Of a stretch of DNA of 64,000 bases, positions 50,588 to 62,603 are shown piece by piece. The position numbers and the translations under genes are program-made. Positions within the stretch are counted from its first letter, which is position 1, and the number at the start of each line of letters is the position of its first letter. Source of the stretch: an uncultured Muribaculaceae bacterium (lineage in GTDB: Bacteria > Bacteroidota > Bacteroidia > Bacteroidales > Muribaculaceae); contig CAKUAR010000002.1 in NCBI GenBank assembly GCA_934636465.1, forward strand, positions 105,290 through 169,289, given 5' to 3'. The notes beneath the pieces are model-generated. The model ran no database searches. It was not told the DNA's origin and was given only the letters and a program-made list of their open reading frames with translations.

Positions 50588-53500
50588 ATGTCAGTTTCCA
50601 ATCAAAAACGTATAAGTTTTGCACGAGTTAAAAATCCTTTTCCATATCCGGATTTTCTTGAAGTGCAAATACAATCTTTCAGAGATTTTCTGCAAATAGA
50701 TACCCCGACTGAAAAAAGAAAAAACGAGGGACTCTATAATGTTTTTTCCGAGAATTTTCCAATAGCCGACACTCGGAATAGTTTCGTACTCGAATTTCTT
50801 GATTATTTCATAGATCCACCGCGCTACACGATTGACGAATGTCTGGAGCGTGGATTGACCTATAGTGTGCCTTTGAAGGCCAAACTTAAGCTCTACTGCA
50901 CCGACCCCGACCATGTGGACTTCCCGACAGAGGTTCAGAACGTGTATATGGGTGAAATCCCGTATATGACCGAGAAGGGCACGTTTGTCATCAACGGTGC
51001 CGAGCGTGTGATTGTGTCGCAGTTGCACCGCTCGCCGGGTGTGTTCTTTGGCTCAAGCATGCACGCTAACGGCACAAAATTGTATTCGGCCCGCATTATC
51101 CCGTTCCGTGGCTCATGGATTGAGTTTGCGACCGACATCAACAACGTGATGTATGCTTACATCGACCGTAAGAAGAAATTGCCAGTCACTACACTTCTTC
51201 GTGCAATCGGACTGGAGACTGATAACGACATAATCAAGTGTTTCGGTCTCGCTGAAGAAATCAAGGTCAACAAGACAAACCTGAAGAAGGCTGTTGGCCG
51301 CAAACTTGCTGCCCGTGTGCTTAAATCGTGGAACGAGGACTTCGTTGACGAAGACACGGGTGAAGTGGTTTCGATTGAGCGTAACAGCGTGATTATTGAC
51401 CGCGACACTGTGATTGAAAAAGACAATATTGAGGAGATTATCGACTCTGGAGCCGCTACAATCCTTGTGCACAAGGAGAATGTGGACTCGAGCGACTACC
51501 AGATTATCTTCAATACGCTCAACAAAGACACCTGTAACTCTGAGAAAGAGGCAGTAAACTACATATACAGACAGCTGCGCAACGCCGAGCCACCGGACGA
51601 TGCAAGCGCCCGCGAGGTAATCAACAACTTGTTCTTCAGCGACAAGCGTTATGACCTCGGTGAAGTGGGTCGTTTCCGCATCAACCGCAAGCTCAACCTC
51701 AACACAGCTCCCGATGTGCGAGTGCTCACACGCGAGGACATCATAGAGATTATCAAATATCTCATTGGCTTGATTAACAGCAAGACCGACGTTGATGACA
51801 TCGACCACTTGAGCAACCGCCGCGTGCGCACGGTGGGCGAGCAGCTCTACAATCAGTTTGGTGTGGGCTTGGCCCGCATGGCGCGCACTATCCGCGAGCG
51901 CATGAATGTGCGCGACAACGAGGTGTTCACCCCGACCGACCTGATTAACGCCAAGACAATTTCGTCGGTTATCAACACATTCTTTGGTACCAACGCGTTG
52001 TCGCAATTCATGGACCAGACCAACCCGCTGGCAGAAATCACCCACAAGCGCCGTATGTCGGCCCTTGGTCCTGGTGGTCTGTCGCGTGAGCGCGCCGGAT
52101 TTGAGGTGCGTGACGTGCACTACACTCACTATGGCCGTCTGTGTCCTATCGAGACCCCTGAAGGTCCTAACATCGGTCTTATCTCGTCGTTGTGTATCTA
52201 TGCTAAAATCAACAGCCTTGGTTTCATAGAGACACCATACCGCAAGGTGGAGAACGGCAAGGTGGATCTCGACAATAAAGACATTGTGTATCTCACAGCC
52301 GAGGCTGAAGAGGGCAAGGTGATAGCCCAGGGTAATGCGCCGCTCAACGACGACGGCACATTCGCCAAAGACCGCATCAAATCGCGTCTCGGTCCTGAAT
52401 TCCCTGTGGCAAGCCCCGACGAGGTGGAGATGATGGACGTGTCGCCACAACAGATTGCGTCGATTGCTGCCGCATTGATTCCATTCTTGGAGCACGACGA
52501 TGCCAACCGTGCGTTGATGGGTGCCAACATGATGCGCCAGGCTGTGCCATTGCTCCGCAACGAGGCTCCTATCGTGGGAACCGGCATTGAGCAGCGTCTG
52601 GCTTATGACAGCCGCACACAAATCCAGGCTGAAGGCCCTGGTGTGATTGAGTATGTAGATGCCGACGTAATCCGCATTCGCTACGACCGCACCGAGGACG
52701 AACAGTTTGTGAGCTTTGACGAGCCGGTTAAAGAATATCACTTGCCTAAGTTCCGCCGCACCAACCAGAGCACGACCATAGACTTGCGCCCAATCTGCAA
52801 CCGTGGCCAGCGTGTTGACACCGGCGACATCTTGACCGAGGGATACTCTACTGAGGACGGCGAACTTGCACTCGGACGTAACCTGAAGGTGGCATACATG
52901 CCTTGGAAGGGTTACAACTACGAGGACGCTATCGTGATTAACGAACGCGTGGTGCGCGATGACATATTGACATCGGTACACGTAGATGAATATTCGCTTG
53001 AGGTGCGCGAAACCAAGCGTGGAATGGAGGAACTCACCAACGATATTCCTAATGTGAGCGAGGATGCTACAAAGAACCTCGACGAGCGCGGAATCATCAG
53101 AGTGGGTGCCCACATCGTGCCAGGCGACATAATGATAGGTAAGATTACTCCTAAGGGAGAGTCGGACCCAACACCAGAGGAGAAGCTGCTCCGTGCCATT
53201 TTCGGAGACAAGGCCGGCGATGTGAAAGATGCTTCGCTCAAGGCCAATCCTTCGCTCAAGGGTGTGATTATCAACACTCGCTTGTTCCAGCGTGCCGTTA
53301 AGAAAAAGAGAACAAAGGGCGGCGACCCACAACTGCTGCAGCTTGACGCCGATTATGAGCAGAAGCAAAACGAGTTGCGCGACATACTTGTTGACAAGCT
53401 GCTGAAGCTCACACAGGGCAAGAAATCGGCTGGCGTGAAAGACTTCCTTGAGACTGAAATCATTCCAAAGGACGCCAAGTTCACTGCCGACTTGCTGAAA

Positions 53501-54394
53501 GACATTGACTATGAGTCGGTGAACTTGAGCAAGTGGACAACCGACGCTGCACGCAATGAGCTCATCAGAAAGTGCATCATGAACTATCTGCGCAAGAGCA
53601 AGACCATCACTGCAGAGTTGCGCCGCAAGAAGTTTGACATATCAATAGGTGATGAACTCCCAACCGGAATTATGCAGATAGCCAAGGTTTATGTGGCTAA
53701 GAAGCGTAAAATCGGTGTGGGTGACAAGATGGCCGGACGTCACGGTAACAAGGGTATCGTGTCGAGGGTGGTGCGTCAAGAGGACATGCCATTCCTTGCC
53801 GATGGAACCACTGTGGACCTCGTGCTTAACCCACTGGGTGTGCCTTCGCGTATGAACCTTGGTCAGATTTTCGAGGCCGTGCTCGGTTGGGCAGGTCAGC
53901 GCCTGGGCGTGAAGTTTGCCACACCAATCTTCGATGGTGCTTCGCTCGACGACATGAACGAGTGGACCGACAAGGCAGGCATTCCGCGCGGCGGCAAGTC
54001 GTATCTGTATGACGGCGGCACCGGCGAGCGTTTCGACCAGCCAGCCACTGTGGGTGTGACCTACTTCTTGAAACTCGGCCACATGGTGGAGGACAAGATG
54101 CACGCGCGCAGCATTGGCCCGTACTCACTCATCACGCAGCAGCCACTTGGTGGTAAAGCCCAGTTTGGTGGCCAGCGTTTTGGAGAAATGGAGGTTTGGG
54201 CACTGGAGGCCTTCGGAGCTTCGCATGTGCTTCAAGAAATCCTCACTGTTAAGAGTGACGACGTTACAGGTCGCAGCAAGACTTATGAGGCAATCGTTAA
54301 GGGCGACCCGATGCCAACTCCTGGCATTCCAGAATCACTCAATGTGCTTCTGCATGAGTTGCGTGGCTTGTGCCTGAGTGTTAAACTTGAATAA
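50588..54394 (+). CDS. rpoB: DNA-directed RNA polymerase subunit beta
   Basis: A 1268-residue protein, complete from the N-terminal [17 protein letters not shown] to the C-terminal [17 protein letters not shown]. The rifampicin-binding region is present near residue ~470-560: [18 protein letters not shown], then [19 protein letters not shown], the usual sensitive-type residues. The flap and switch segments are intact ([15 protein letters not shown]). It lies 105 bases after rplL and 24 bases before rpoC. Confidence 0.99.
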   Translation: MSVSNQKRISFARVKNPFPYPDFLEVQIQSFRDFLQIDTPTEKRKNEGLYNVFSENFPIADTRNSFVLEFLDYFIDPPRYTIDECLERGLTYSVPLKAKLKLYCTDPDHVDFPTEVQNVYMGEIPYMTEKGTFVINGAERVIVSQLHRSPGVFFGSSMHANGTKLYSARIIPFRGSWIEFATDINNVMYAYIDRKKKLPVTTLLRAIGLETDNDIIKCFGLAEEIKVNKTNLKKAVGRKLAARVLKSWNEDFVDEDTGEVVSIERNSVIIDRDTVIEKDNIEEIIDSGAATILVHKENVDSSDYQIIFNTLNKDTCNSEKEAVNYIYRQLRNAEPPDDASAREVINNLFFSDKRYDLGEVGRFRINRKLNLNTAPDVRVLTREDIIEIIKYLIGLINSKTDVDDIDHLSNRRVRTVGEQLYNQFGVGLARMARTIRERMNVRDNEVFTPTDLINAKTISSVINTFFGTNALSQFMDQTNPLAEITHKRRMSALGPGGLSRERAGFEVRDVHYTHYGRLCPIETPEGPNIGLISSLCIYAKINSLGFIETPYRKVENGKVDLDNKDIVYLTAEAEEGKVIAQGNAPLNDDGTFAKDRIKSRLGPEFPVASPDEVEMMDVSPQQIASIAAALIPFLEHDDANRALMGANMMRQAVPLLRNEAPIVGTGIEQRLAYDSRTQIQAEGPGVIEYVDADVIRIRYDRTEDEQFVSFDEPVKEYHLPKFRRTNQSTTIDLRPICNRGQRVDTGDILTEGYSTEDGELALGRNLKVAYMPWKGYNYEDAIVINERVVRDDILTSVHVDEYSLEVRETKRGMEELTNDIPNVSEDATKNLDERGIIRVGAHIVPGDIMIGKITPKGESDPTPEEKLLRAIFGDKAGDVKDASLKANPSLKGVIINTRLFQRAVKKKRTKGGDPQLLQLDADYEQKQNELRDILVDKLLKLTQGKKSAGVKDFLETEIIPKDAKFTADLLKDIDYESVNLSKWTTDAARNELIRKCIMNYLRKSKTITAELRRKKFDISIGDELPTGIMQIAKVYVAKKRKIGVGDKMAGRHGNKGIVSRVVRQEDMPFLADGTTVDLVLNPLGVPSRMNLGQIFEAVLGWAGQRLGVKFATPIFDGASLDDMNEWTDKAGIPRGGKSYLYDGGTGERFDQPATVGVTYFLKLGHMVEDKMHARSIGPYSLITQQPLGGKAQFGGQRFGEMEVWALEAFGASHVLQEILTVKSDDVTGRSKTYEAIVKGDPMPTPGIPESLNVLLHELRGLCLSVKLE

Positions 54395-54418
54395 TAACAT
54401 CTCTTTAATACATCGAAA

Positions 54419-57400
54419 ATGGCTTTTAGAAAAGACAATAAAATAAAGAGTAACTTCTCAAAAATCACAATCAGCCTGGCCTCGCCAGATGAGATTCTTG
54501 AGAATTCATACGGTGAAGTGCTGAAGCCCGAAACCATCAACTACCGCACCTACAAACCTGAGCGCGACGGCTTGTTCTGCGAGCGCATATTCGGCCCTGT
54601 GAAGGACTACGAGTGCCACTGCGGAAAATACAAGCGTATTCGCTACAAGGGCATCGTGTGCGACCGATGCGGTGTGGAGGTGACTGAGAAGAAGGTGCGT
54701 CGCGAGCGTTGCGGCCACATTCAGCTTGTGGTGCCTGTGGCTCACATCTGGTATTTCCGCTCACTTCCAAACAAGATTGGCTATCTGCTGGGCTTGCCGA
54801 CCAAGAAACTTGACTCGGTAATCTACTACGAGCGCTACATCGTGATTAATCCAGGAACAGCCACTTTGGCCGACGGCACTGAGCTTGCACGCCTCGACAC
54901 AATCAGCGAGGACGAGTATCTCGACATTCTCGACCGTCTGCCACGCGAAAACCAGATGCTCCCCGACGACGACCCCAACAAGTTCATCGCCAAGATGGGT
55001 GCCGAGGCTATCTACGACCTGCTGGCAGGTCTTGACCTTGACTCTCTGTCATACGAGCTGCGCGACCGTGCCGGTAAGGAAGGCTCGCAGCAGCGCAAGA
55101 CCGAGGCTCTGAAGCGTCTGCAAGTGGTGGAGTCGTTCCGCGCTTCAAAGAACTTGAACAAGCCGGAATACATGATTCTCAAGGTGATTCCAGTGATTCC
55201 ACCGGATTTGCGTCCATTGGTGCCACTCGATGGCGGCCGTTTTGCCACCAGTGACTTGAACGACCTGTATCGCCGTGTGATTATCCGCAACAACCGCTTG
55301 AAACGCTTGATTGAAATCAAGGCTCCGGAGGTTATCTTGCGCAATGAGAAGCGTATGCTCCAAGAGGCAGTTGACTCGCTGCTCGACAACTCGCGCAAAT
55401 CAAGTGCCGTGAAGAGCGACTCAAACCGCCCGCTGAAGTCATTGAGCGACAGCTTGAAGGGTAAGCAAGGACGTTTCCGTCAGAACTTGCTCGGTAAGCG
55501 TGTTGACTACTCTGGACGTTCGGTAATCGTGGTTGGCCCTGAAATGCAGATGGGTCAAATGGGATTGCCAAAAGATATGGCTGCCGAATTGTATAAGCCG
55601 TTTATCATACGCAAGCTCATAGAGCGCGGCATTGTGAAAACGGTGAAGAGTGCCAAGAAGATTGTTGACCGCCGCGAACCAGTGGTGTGGGACATTCTTG
55701 AAAACGTGATGAAGGGTCACCCGGTGATGATGAACCGTGCCCCAACACTGCACCGCTTGTCAATCCAGGCATTCCAGCCAATCCTCATAGAGGGCAAGGC
55801 CATGCGCCTGCACCCACTGGCATGTACGCCTTTCAATGCCGACTTCGACGGTGACCAGATGGCCGTTCACTTGCCACTTGGCAACGAGGCCGTGGTGGAG
55901 ACACAGACGCTGATGCTCATGCCTCACAATATCCTCAACCCTGCCAATGGTGAGCCTATCACTGTTCCGTCGCAGGATATGGTTCTCGGTTTGTACTACA
56001 TCACCAAGCTCCGTCCGGGACAAAAGGGCGAGGGTCTGGTGTTCTACGGACCAGAGGAGGCAGAAATCGCCTTCAACGAGGGTCGTGTGTCGATGAACGC
56101 CATCATCTCGGTGCTGGTTGACGACATCGATGAAAACGGCAACCCGGTGAAACATGTGGTGAAAGACACTTGCTTGGGTCGTGTGCTGTTTAACAACCAC
56201 GTGCCACACGAGCTGGGCTATGTGAATGAGCTTGTGTCTAAGAAGACGCTGAAGAAAGTCATCACCAAGGTTATCCGCAACTGCGGTGTGCCTCGCTCTG
56301 CCAAGTTCCTCGACGATGTGAAGAACATGGGTTATTACTGGGCATTCAAGGGTGGACTTTCGTTCAACCTCGACGATGTGCTCGTGCCAGCCGAAAAGAA
56401 AGAATATATCAAGGAGGGTGATGCCCAAGTTGCCGATGTGATGAACAACTACAACATGGGTCTTATCACCAACAATGAACGCTATAACCAAATCATTGAC
56501 ATTTGGACCAACGTCAACAGCAAGCTCACTGAGACGCTGATGAAGCAGATTTCGAGCGACCAGCAGGGTTTCAACTCTGTGTATATGATGCTTGACTCCG
56601 GTGCCCGTGGTTCTAAGGACCAAATTCGTCAGCTTTCGGGTATGCGTGGTCTGATGGCCAAGCCTCAGAAGTCTGGTGTGGAAGGCGGTCACCAAATCAT
56701 TGAGAACCCAATTCTTGCCAACTTCAAGGAAGGCTTGAGTGTGCTGGAATACTTCATTTCATCGCACGGTGCCCGCAAGGGTCTTGCCGATACGGCTTTG
56801 AAGACAGCCGACGCCGGTTACTTGACCCGCCGTTTGGTTGACGTGGCTCACGACGTGGTAATCAACGAGGAGGACTGCGGAACACTGCGTGGTCTCGTGT
56901 GCCGCGAGGTGAAGAAGGGCGATGATGTGGTAGCCACTTTGGGTGAAAGAATCGTGGGCCGCGTGTCGGTACACGATGTGGTTGACCCATCGAATGGTGA
57001 GATTATCGTTAAGTCGGGTGATGAAATCACCGATGCCGCTGCCGAGCGCATCAATAACTCTCCAATTGAGTCGGTGGAAATCCGCTCAGTGCTCACTTGC
57101 GAGTCGAAGCACGGCGTGTGTGCCAAGTGCTATGGCCGAAACCTTGCAACTCACCGCATGGTGCAGAAAGGCGAGGCTGTGGGCGTGGTGGCAGCACAGT
57201 CAATCGGCGAGCCAGGAACCCAGCTCACACTGCGTACGTTCCACGTCGGTGGTGTGGCAAGCAACATTGCAGCCGTGTCAAACATGACTTCGCGCTACGA
57301 TGGCCGCTTGGAGATTGAGGAACTCCGCACTGTGAAAGACAAAGATGGAGTGGACGTGGTGATAGGTCGCATGGCAGAGTTGCACATCGTGGACGTGAAC

Positions 57401-58768
57401 ACTGGCATGACTCTCACTTCTGCCAACATCGTGTATGGTTCCAAGCTGTTCTTCAAAGATGGCGACCTTGTGAAGAAGGGCGACGTAATCACCGAGTGGG
57501 ACCCATTCAACGCCGTTATCGTGAGTGAGGTGGGCGGTACGCTCAAATATCAGAACTTGATTGACGGTGTTACGTTCCGCAATGAGGTTGACGAGACTTC
57601 AGGCAACAGTGAAAAGATTATCATAGAGTCGAAAGACCACACTCACATTCCAGAGGCTCAAATTGTAGATGCCAACGGCGAGGTGCTGAAGACCTACTCT
57701 TTGCCAGTGGGCGCTCACCTGATGATGGACGACAACAGCGAGATAAACCCTGGTGAGACATTTGTGAAGATTCCACGTGCCACTTCAGGTGGTGCAGGTG
57801 ACATCACCGGTGGTCTGCCACGTGTGACAGAGCTCTTCGAGGCACGCAACCCGTCGAACCCAGCTGTGGTGAGTGAAATCGACGGCGAGGTGACATTCGG
57901 TAAAATCAAGCGCGGTAACCGTGAAATCGTGGTTACAAGCAAGATTGGCGAGGTGAAGAAATATCTCGTGCCGCTGTCAAAGCAAATCCTCGTGCAGGAG
58001 AACGACTTTGTGCGTGCCGGAACACCGCTGTCTGATGGTGCCATCACTCCAGCCGACATTCTGCGCATCATGGGTCCGACTGCCGTTCAAGACTACATCG
58101 TGAACGAGGTGCAAAACGTGTACCGCTTGCAAGGTGTGGGCATCAACGACAAGCACTTTGAGGTGATTGTGCGTCAGATGATGCGTAAGGTCAATATTGT
58201 TGACTCTGGCGACACTCGCTTCCTGGAGCAGCAGATTGTTGACAAGCAAGACTTCCAAGACGAGAACGACCGCATCTGGGGCAAGAAAGTGGTTACCGAC
58301 GCCGGTGACAGCCCTGACGTGAAGCCTGGTCAGATTATAACAGCACGCAAGCTGCGCGACCTGAACTCTACGCTCAAACGCCGCGATTTGCGTCTGGTGG
58401 TGGTGCGCGACGCAGTGCCTGCCACTTCAGAGCAGATTCTGCAAGGTATCACTCGTGCCGCATTGCAGACCAAGAGCTTCATGAGTGCCGCTTCGTTCCA
58501 GGAAACTACCAAGGTGCTCAACGAGGCTGCCATCAATGGTAAGGTTGACCGTCTGGAGGGCATGAAGGAGAACGTGATTTGCGGTCACCTGATTCCTGCC
58601 GGAACTGGTATGCGTGAGTTCCAGACTATCATGGTTGCCAACAAGGACGAAATCAAGGAGTCTGAAATGATGAAGAACCTCAAGAAGAAGGAAGATGAAC
58701 TTCCAAGCGAAAAGGAGTTTATCCGCGCGCAAGAGCGTGCCGAGGCTAAAGCTGAACTTGAGAAGTAA
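54419..58768 (+). CDS. rpoC: DNA-directed RNA polymerase subunit beta'
   Basis: A 1449-residue catalytic subunit. The active-site Mg motif NADFDGDQM is near residues 473-481. The N-terminal zinc site includes CHCGKYKRI and VCDRCGVE, and the second zinc site has [17 protein letters not shown]. The bridge and trigger helix region follows ([16 protein letters not shown]). The C-terminus is a charged tail ([19 protein letters not shown]). It is the last gene of the superoperon and is followed by a terminator. Confidence 0.99.
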   Translation: MAFRKDNKIKSNFSKITISLASPDEILENSYGEVLKPETINYRTYKPERDGLFCERIFGPVKDYECHCGKYKRIRYKGIVCDRCGVEVTEKKVRRERCGHIQLVVPVAHIWYFRSLPNKIGYLLGLPTKKLDSVIYYERYIVINPGTATLADGTELARLDTISEDEYLDILDRLPRENQMLPDDDPNKFIAKMGAEAIYDLLAGLDLDSLSYELRDRAGKEGSQQRKTEALKRLQVVESFRASKNLNKPEYMILKVIPVIPPDLRPLVPLDGGRFATSDLNDLYRRVIIRNNRLKRLIEIKAPEVILRNEKRMLQEAVDSLLDNSRKSSAVKSDSNRPLKSLSDSLKGKQGRFRQNLLGKRVDYSGRSVIVVGPEMQMGQMGLPKDMAAELYKPFIIRKLIERGIVKTVKSAKKIVDRREPVVWDILENVMKGHPVMMNRAPTLHRLSIQAFQPILIEGKAMRLHPLACTPFNADFDGDQMAVHLPLGNEAVVETQTLMLMPHNILNPANGEPITVPSQDMVLGLYYITKLRPGQKGEGLVFYGPEEAEIAFNEGRVSMNAIISVLVDDIDENGNPVKHVVKDTCLGRVLFNNHVPHELGYVNELVSKKTLKKVITKVIRNCGVPRSAKFLDDVKNMGYYWAFKGGLSFNLDDVLVPAEKKEYIKEGDAQVADVMNNYNMGLITNNERYNQIIDIWTNVNSKLTETLMKQISSDQQGFNSVYMMLDSGARGSKDQIRQLSGMRGLMAKPQKSGVEGGHQIIENPILANFKEGLSVLEYFISSHGARKGLADTALKTADAGYLTRRLVDVAHDVVINEEDCGTLRGLVCREVKKGDDVVATLGERIVGRVSVHDVVDPSNGEIIVKSGDEITDAAAERINNSPIESVEIRSVLTCESKHGVCAKCYGRNLATHRMVQKGEAVGVVAAQSIGEPGTQLTLRTFHVGGVASNIAAVSNMTSRYDGRLEIEELRTVKDKDGVDVVIGRMAELHIVDVNTGMTLTSANIVYGSKLFFKDGDLVKKGDVITEWDPFNAVIVSEVGGTLKYQNLIDGVTFRNEVDETSGNSEKIIIESKDHTHIPEAQIVDANGEVLKTYSLPVGAHLMMDDNSEINPGETFVKIPRATSGGAGDITGGLPRVTELFEARNPSNPAVVSEIDGEVTFGKIKRGNREIVVTSKIGEVKKYLVPLSKQILVQENDFVRAGTPLSDGAITPADILRIMGPTAVQDYIVNEVQNVYRLQGVGINDKHFEVIVRQMMRKVNIVDSGDTRFLEQQIVDKQDFQDENDRIWGKKVVTDAGDSPDVKPGQIITARKLRDLNSTLKRRDLRLVVVRDAVPATSEQILQGITRAALQTKSFMSAASFQETTKVLNEAAINGKVDRLEGMKENVICGHLIPAGTGMREFQTIMVANKDEIKESEMMKNLKKKEDELPSEKEFIRAQERAEAKAELEK

Positions 58769-58831
58769 GATTGATGAGTGAAATCTCGGCAGCAGCATAG
58801 CTGTAAGCCGAAGTTATCAAGAATAATAAAG

Positions 58832-58872
58832 AAATCCGGAAGCCGATTGTCGGTTTCCGGATTTGTTTTTTC
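58832..58872 (+). terminator. Rho-independent terminator after rpoC
   Basis: AAATCCGGAAGCCGA (58832-58846) pairs with TCGGTTTCCGGATTT (58850-58864) with one G-T pair, then GTTTTTT follows. It closes the tuf-rpoBC unit. Confidence 0.95.
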
Positions 58873-58924
58873 CTTTCACCAGAAAGCTCATCACAACGTA
58901 TATGCTTTTTATGGCGGGGTGAGA

Positions 58925-58956
58925 TTTGGTGGTGTGGAAAGATTGTGCTATTTTTG
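58925..58956 (+). promoter_or_regulatory. Promoter of the B12 uptake operon
   Basis: TTTG at 58925-58928 and TATTTTTG at 58949-58956 with 20 bases between, one off the ideal 19. It is placed about 40 bases before the cobalamin aptamer. Confidence 0.65.
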
Positions 58957-58994
58957 CGGTTGTAAATCTGGTGCTTGCAGACCGCCACAGGGTT

Positions 58995-59152
58995 GTGCAG
59001 GTGAAAAGGGAATCAGGTGAGAATCCTGAACAGACCGCGCTGCTGTGTGTTCCCCCGTTAAAGTGCAGATTTCGACCCACTATGGCTTTCTGCAAGTCGT
59101 GGGAAGGGTCGGGAAAAGAAAAACTGCAGGAATGAGTCAGAAGACCTGCCAG
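58995..59152 (+). promoter_or_regulatory. Cobalamin (B12) riboswitch
   Basis: The aptamer is closed by P1: GCAGGT (58997-59002) with ACCTGC (59144-59149). Conserved B12-box elements appear in order: GGTGAGAATCC, ACAGACCGCGCTGCTGTG, GACCCACTATGG, GGGAAGGGTCGGGA and GAGTCAGAAGACCTGCC. Downstream, CTGCCAC (59206-59212) and GTGGCAG (59227-59233) form a hairpin, and GTTTCAA and TTGAAAC a second, as candidate expression-platform pieces. No clear terminator T-run follows, so control may be at translation. It should switch off the receptor operon when B12 is plentiful. Confidence 0.95.
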
Positions 59153-59310
59153 ATGGAATGTTTCAAACGAGCTCTCGGGAATTAGGGCATTGAAACGCAA
59201 TAGTTCTGCCACTAAAAGCAAAAAATGTGGCAGGGAGATTGTCTTTCTTTATGAAAAATCTGAATTCTTGAGTGCGCGCATTGATGAGGGAGTGTGTTAA
59301 ATGTAATGCT

Positions 59311-61377
59311 ATGCGCAGATTTTGTGTTTTTATGGTGATTGCTGTGTGCATGCTGGTTGCGCCATTGGCGTGTCTGGCAGCTGAGGCCGTTGACAGCACG
59401 GCAGGGCATAGCCGCCTTGACTCAATGCAGTATTTGCGCGATGTGGTGGTGTATGGCGCACGGCCTTATGACGAGGTGATTCCGGCGCAGACGCTTAAAG
59501 GAAGCCGCCTGGAGTCGCTCAACAGTCACTCTGTGGCCGATGCCATAAGATATTTTGCTGGAGTGCAGATTAAGGACTATGGCGGTGTGGGTGGCATAAA
59601 GACCGTGGACATACGCTCCATGGGCACTAACCACATGGGCGTGTTCTACGACGGAATACAGCTCGGCAATGCCCAGAACGGCCAGATTGACTTGGGCAAG
59701 TTCTCACTCGACAACATAGAAGAAATATCACTCTATAACGGACAAAAAAGCGAAATCTTTCAGCCTGCGCGCGACTTTGGGTCGGCCGGCAGCGTGTATA
59801 TACGCACCAAGCGTCCGGCATTTGTCGGCGACAAGCGCACTAACCTCAACTTCACATTCCGCACAGGCTCGTTTGGGCTTGCCAACCCCTCGGTGCGCTG
59901 GGAGCAGAAGTTGAGCGACAAAGTGAGCCTATCACTCAACACCGAATATACCTACGCCACCGGGCAATATCACTTCCGCTACCGCAAACGCTTCAGCGAC
60001 GGCACTGTGGCGTGGGACACCACGGCTGTGCGCAAGAATGGCGACATCAACTCTCTTAGGGTGGAAGGCGGACTGTTTGGCCGTGTGACCGACGGCTCGT
60101 GGAACGCTAAGTTTTATTACTACGACAGCGAGCGCGGCATACCGGGAGCAATAGTGAACAATGTGTGGAAAAACTCGCAGCGCCAGTGGGACCGCAATTT
60201 CTTCACGCAGGGCCACTATCAGAAAAAAATGTCGGACCGCTATGAGATGCAGGTCAATGCTAAGTATGCGCGCGACTATATGCGCTATCTCAACCCCGAC
60301 ACCACGCTCATGTATATAAACAACAAGTTTTGGCAAGATGAGGTGTATGTGTCAACGGCCAACAAATACACCGTGCTACCAAACTGGGACGTGGACCTGT
60401 CGGCCGACTACAAATGGAATTATCTTAACGCCACGCTTGTCAACTTTGCCTATCCCACGCGCCACACGGCGCTTGCGGCACTTGCCACAGCCTACACTTG
60501 GCACGGGCTCAAGGGGCAGGCGAGCTTGCTCTATACCATAGTTAACGACCGCTACACGTCGCGCAACGCTGGTGTGGTCACGGCTCACCATTCCGACTAT
60601 ATGAACAAGCTGACACCGGCAGTGTTTTTGAGCTACCAGCCGTGGCAGCAGCACAACTTGAGCGTGCGTGCGTTCTATAAGCGCATATTCAGAATGCCCA
60701 CGTTCAATGATTTGTATTACACCGACATGGGCAACGCCGCGCTGCGTCCGGAGTATGCCACGCAATATGATGTGGGCGTGTTCTATTCCGACATGCGCAC
60801 CGACGGCTTCTTCCGCGGCGTGCGCTTTACTGCCGACGGCTATTATAATCGAATAATTGACAAGATAATTGCCGTGCCAAAAGGCACAGGGCAATATAGA
60901 TGGATGATGATGAACATAGGTAAGGTGCAAATTCGCGGCATCGACGTCACTGCGCGTGTGAGCATGGCGCTGCGTGCGGTGAACTTCAACGTAAATTTGA
61001 ACTACACCTACCAGAAGGCTCAAGACTACACGCACCCCGACGACTGCGGCTATGGCGGCACCTACAAGGGGCAGATTGCCTATATTCCGTGGCACAGTGG
61101 CTCGGCCGTGGTCAATGCCTCGTGGCGCGCGCTGGAGTGCAACTACAGCTTCATTTATGTGGGCGAGCGTTATCACAACTCTGCCAACATTCTTGCCAAC
61201 CACGAGCAGCCGTGGTACACCCACGACTTGAGCGCAAGCTATGTGTTCAAGGTGCATGCGGTGAAGATGAAGCTCACTTGCGAGGTTAACAATGTGTTTA
61301 ACCAGTATTATGACGTGATATTGAACTACCCTATGCCGGGGCGCAATTTCAAGTGCATATTGAAAGTGGATATTTAA
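59311..61377 (+). CDS. btuB: TonB-dependent cobalamin receptor (BtuB-like)
   Basis: A 688-residue outer-membrane receptor. The signal peptide (MRRFCVFMVIAVCMLVAPLACLA) fixes the start at ATG 59311. The plug domain (~45-165) begins DVVVYGARPYDEVIPAQT and includes SVADAIRYFAGVQIKDYGG and KTVDIRSMGTNH. The beta barrel ends NYPMPGRNFKCILKVDI. BtuB function is inferred from the riboswitch upstream and the BtuG-like gene downstream. Length is compact, like BtuB and unlike SusC-type receptors. Confidence 0.92.
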   Translation: MRRFCVFMVIAVCMLVAPLACLAAEAVDSTAGHSRLDSMQYLRDVVVYGARPYDEVIPAQTLKGSRLESLNSHSVADAIRYFAGVQIKDYGGVGGIKTVDIRSMGTNHMGVFYDGIQLGNAQNGQIDLGKFSLDNIEEISLYNGQKSEIFQPARDFGSAGSVYIRTKRPAFVGDKRTNLNFTFRTGSFGLANPSVRWEQKLSDKVSLSLNTEYTYATGQYHFRYRKRFSDGTVAWDTTAVRKNGDINSLRVEGGLFGRVTDGSWNAKFYYYDSERGIPGAIVNNVWKNSQRQWDRNFFTQGHYQKKMSDRYEMQVNAKYARDYMRYLNPDTTLMYINNKFWQDEVYVSTANKYTVLPNWDVDLSADYKWNYLNATLVNFAYPTRHTALAALATAYTWHGLKGQASLLYTIVNDRYTSRNAGVVTAHHSDYMNKLTPAVFLSYQPWQQHNLSVRAFYKRIFRMPTFNDLYYTDMGNAALRPEYATQYDVGVFYSDMRTDGFFRGVRFTADGYYNRIIDKIIAVPKGTGQYRWMMMNIGKVQIRGIDVTARVSMALRAVNFNVNLNYTYQKAQDYTHPDDCGYGGTYKGQIAYIPWHSGSAVVNASWRALECNYSFIYVGERYHNSANILANHEQPWYTHDLSASYVFKVHAVKMKLTCEVNNVFNQYYDVILNYPMPGRNFKCILKVDI

Positions 61378-61425
61378 GCCCACAGGCAGATGGCAGGAGA
61401 ATGTGTGTTTTTTAGGATTGATGAA

Positions 61426-62577
61426 ATGAGATGTAAGTTATGTATATTGCTCACTGTAATGGTGACCGTGCTGTGCGGCTGCCGTGACGAGGATTTTATT
61501 TACATTCCTGATGAGGTGCCCACGTCGCAGCCGGAGTTTACCGACGTTGCCGGTTTCTATCTGCTCAACGAGGGCAACATGGGCAGCAACAAGAGCACGC
61601 TCGACTACTATGACTACTCCACAGGACGCTACATACGCAACATCTATGGCTATTTCAACCCCACTGTGCCCAAGGAACTTGGCGATGTGGGCAACGACAT
61701 AGGCATATATGGCTCCAAGCTCTATGCAGTAATCAACTGCTCAAACAAGGTGGAGGTGATGAACAAGAAAAACGCAAAGCGAGTGGGGCAAATCAACATA
61801 CCCAACTGCCGCTACATAAAGTTTTATGGTGGCTATGCTTATGTGACGAGCTATGCCGGTCCGGTGCAGATTGACCCCAACTATAAGCAGCGCGGTTTTG
61901 TGGCAAAAATCGACACAGCCACGCTCCAGGTGGTTGACACCTGCATAGTGGGCTACCAGCCCGATGAGCTTGAGATAGCCAACGGCAAGATATATGTGGC
62001 AAACTCCGGTGGATATATGGTGCCAAACTACGAGAACACGCTGTCGGTGATAGACATAGCCACGTTTAAGGAAGAGGAACGCATACCCATAGCAATCAAT
62101 CTGCTTGGCGTGAAAGCCGACCGCAGGGGAGTGCTCTGGGTGGTTTCGCGCGGAGATTATTATGGCACGCCGAGCAACATATATGCCTACGACACGCGCA
62201 AACACCGCATTGAGAAGCGCATGGACGTGCCGGCAAGCAACTGCTGGCTCGACGGCGACTCGCTCTATGTGGTGAGCGTGCAGTGGAGCAATGAGACGAT
62301 GGAAAACACCATCACTTATGGCATAATCAACACTCGGACCATGGAGCTTGTGACCAACAACTTCATAACCGACGGCACAGAGAAAGACATTGCCATACCA
62401 TACGGCGTGGCGGTGAACCCAGTGACCAAGGACATATATGTGACCGACGGCAAGGACTATGTGTCGCCTGGCAAGCTATATTGCTTCGGGCAAGACGGCA
62501 AGAAAAAGTGGGAGGTGCGCACTGGCGACATTCCGGCGCATTTTGCATTTGTGGGCAACAATATAAATGAGAAGTGA
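61426..62577 (+). CDS. btuG: Surface lipoprotein with beta-propeller, BtuG-like cobalamin-binding protein
   Basis: A 383-residue lipoprotein (lipobox VTVLCGC). Its seven-bladed YVTN/DUF5074-like propeller has repeats such as IYGSKLYAVINCSNKVEVMN, YIKFYGGYAYVTSY, LEIANGKIYVANSGG and YGVAVNPVTKDIYVTDG. In Bacteroides, BtuG proteins of this fold sit next to btuB and capture cobalamin on the cell surface with very high affinity. Gene order and riboswitch support that role. ATG 61426 begins the signal sequence; an in-frame ATG at 61390 would add a non-signal extension. Confidence 0.82.
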   Translation: MRCKLCILLTVMVTVLCGCRDEDFIYIPDEVPTSQPEFTDVAGFYLLNEGNMGSNKSTLDYYDYSTGRYIRNIYGYFNPTVPKELGDVGNDIGIYGSKLYAVINCSNKVEVMNKKNAKRVGQINIPNCRYIKFYGGYAYVTSYAGPVQIDPNYKQRGFVAKIDTATLQVVDTCIVGYQPDELEIANGKIYVANSGGYMVPNYENTLSVIDIATFKEEERIPIAINLLGVKADRRGVLWVVSRGDYYGTPSNIYAYDTRKHRIEKRMDVPASNCWLDGDSLYVVSVQWSNETMENTITYGIINTRTMELVTNNFITDGTEKDIAIPYGVAVNPVTKDIYVTDGKDYVSPGKLYCFGQDGKKKWEVRTGDIPAHFAFVGNNINEK

Positions 62578-62603
62578 AAAACTACTGTAAAATAACGCTA
62601 TAT

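Noticed and set aside
51113..53368. Antisense open frame of 751 codons inside rpoB
   Set aside because: It is the mirror of a highly conserved coding gene; the Cys/His/Val-rich translation has no domain and no promoter. The long frame comes from codon bias.
60376..61383. Antisense 335-codon frame inside the BtuB-like gene
   Set aside because: It lies wholly opposite a well-supported receptor gene and shows no motif.
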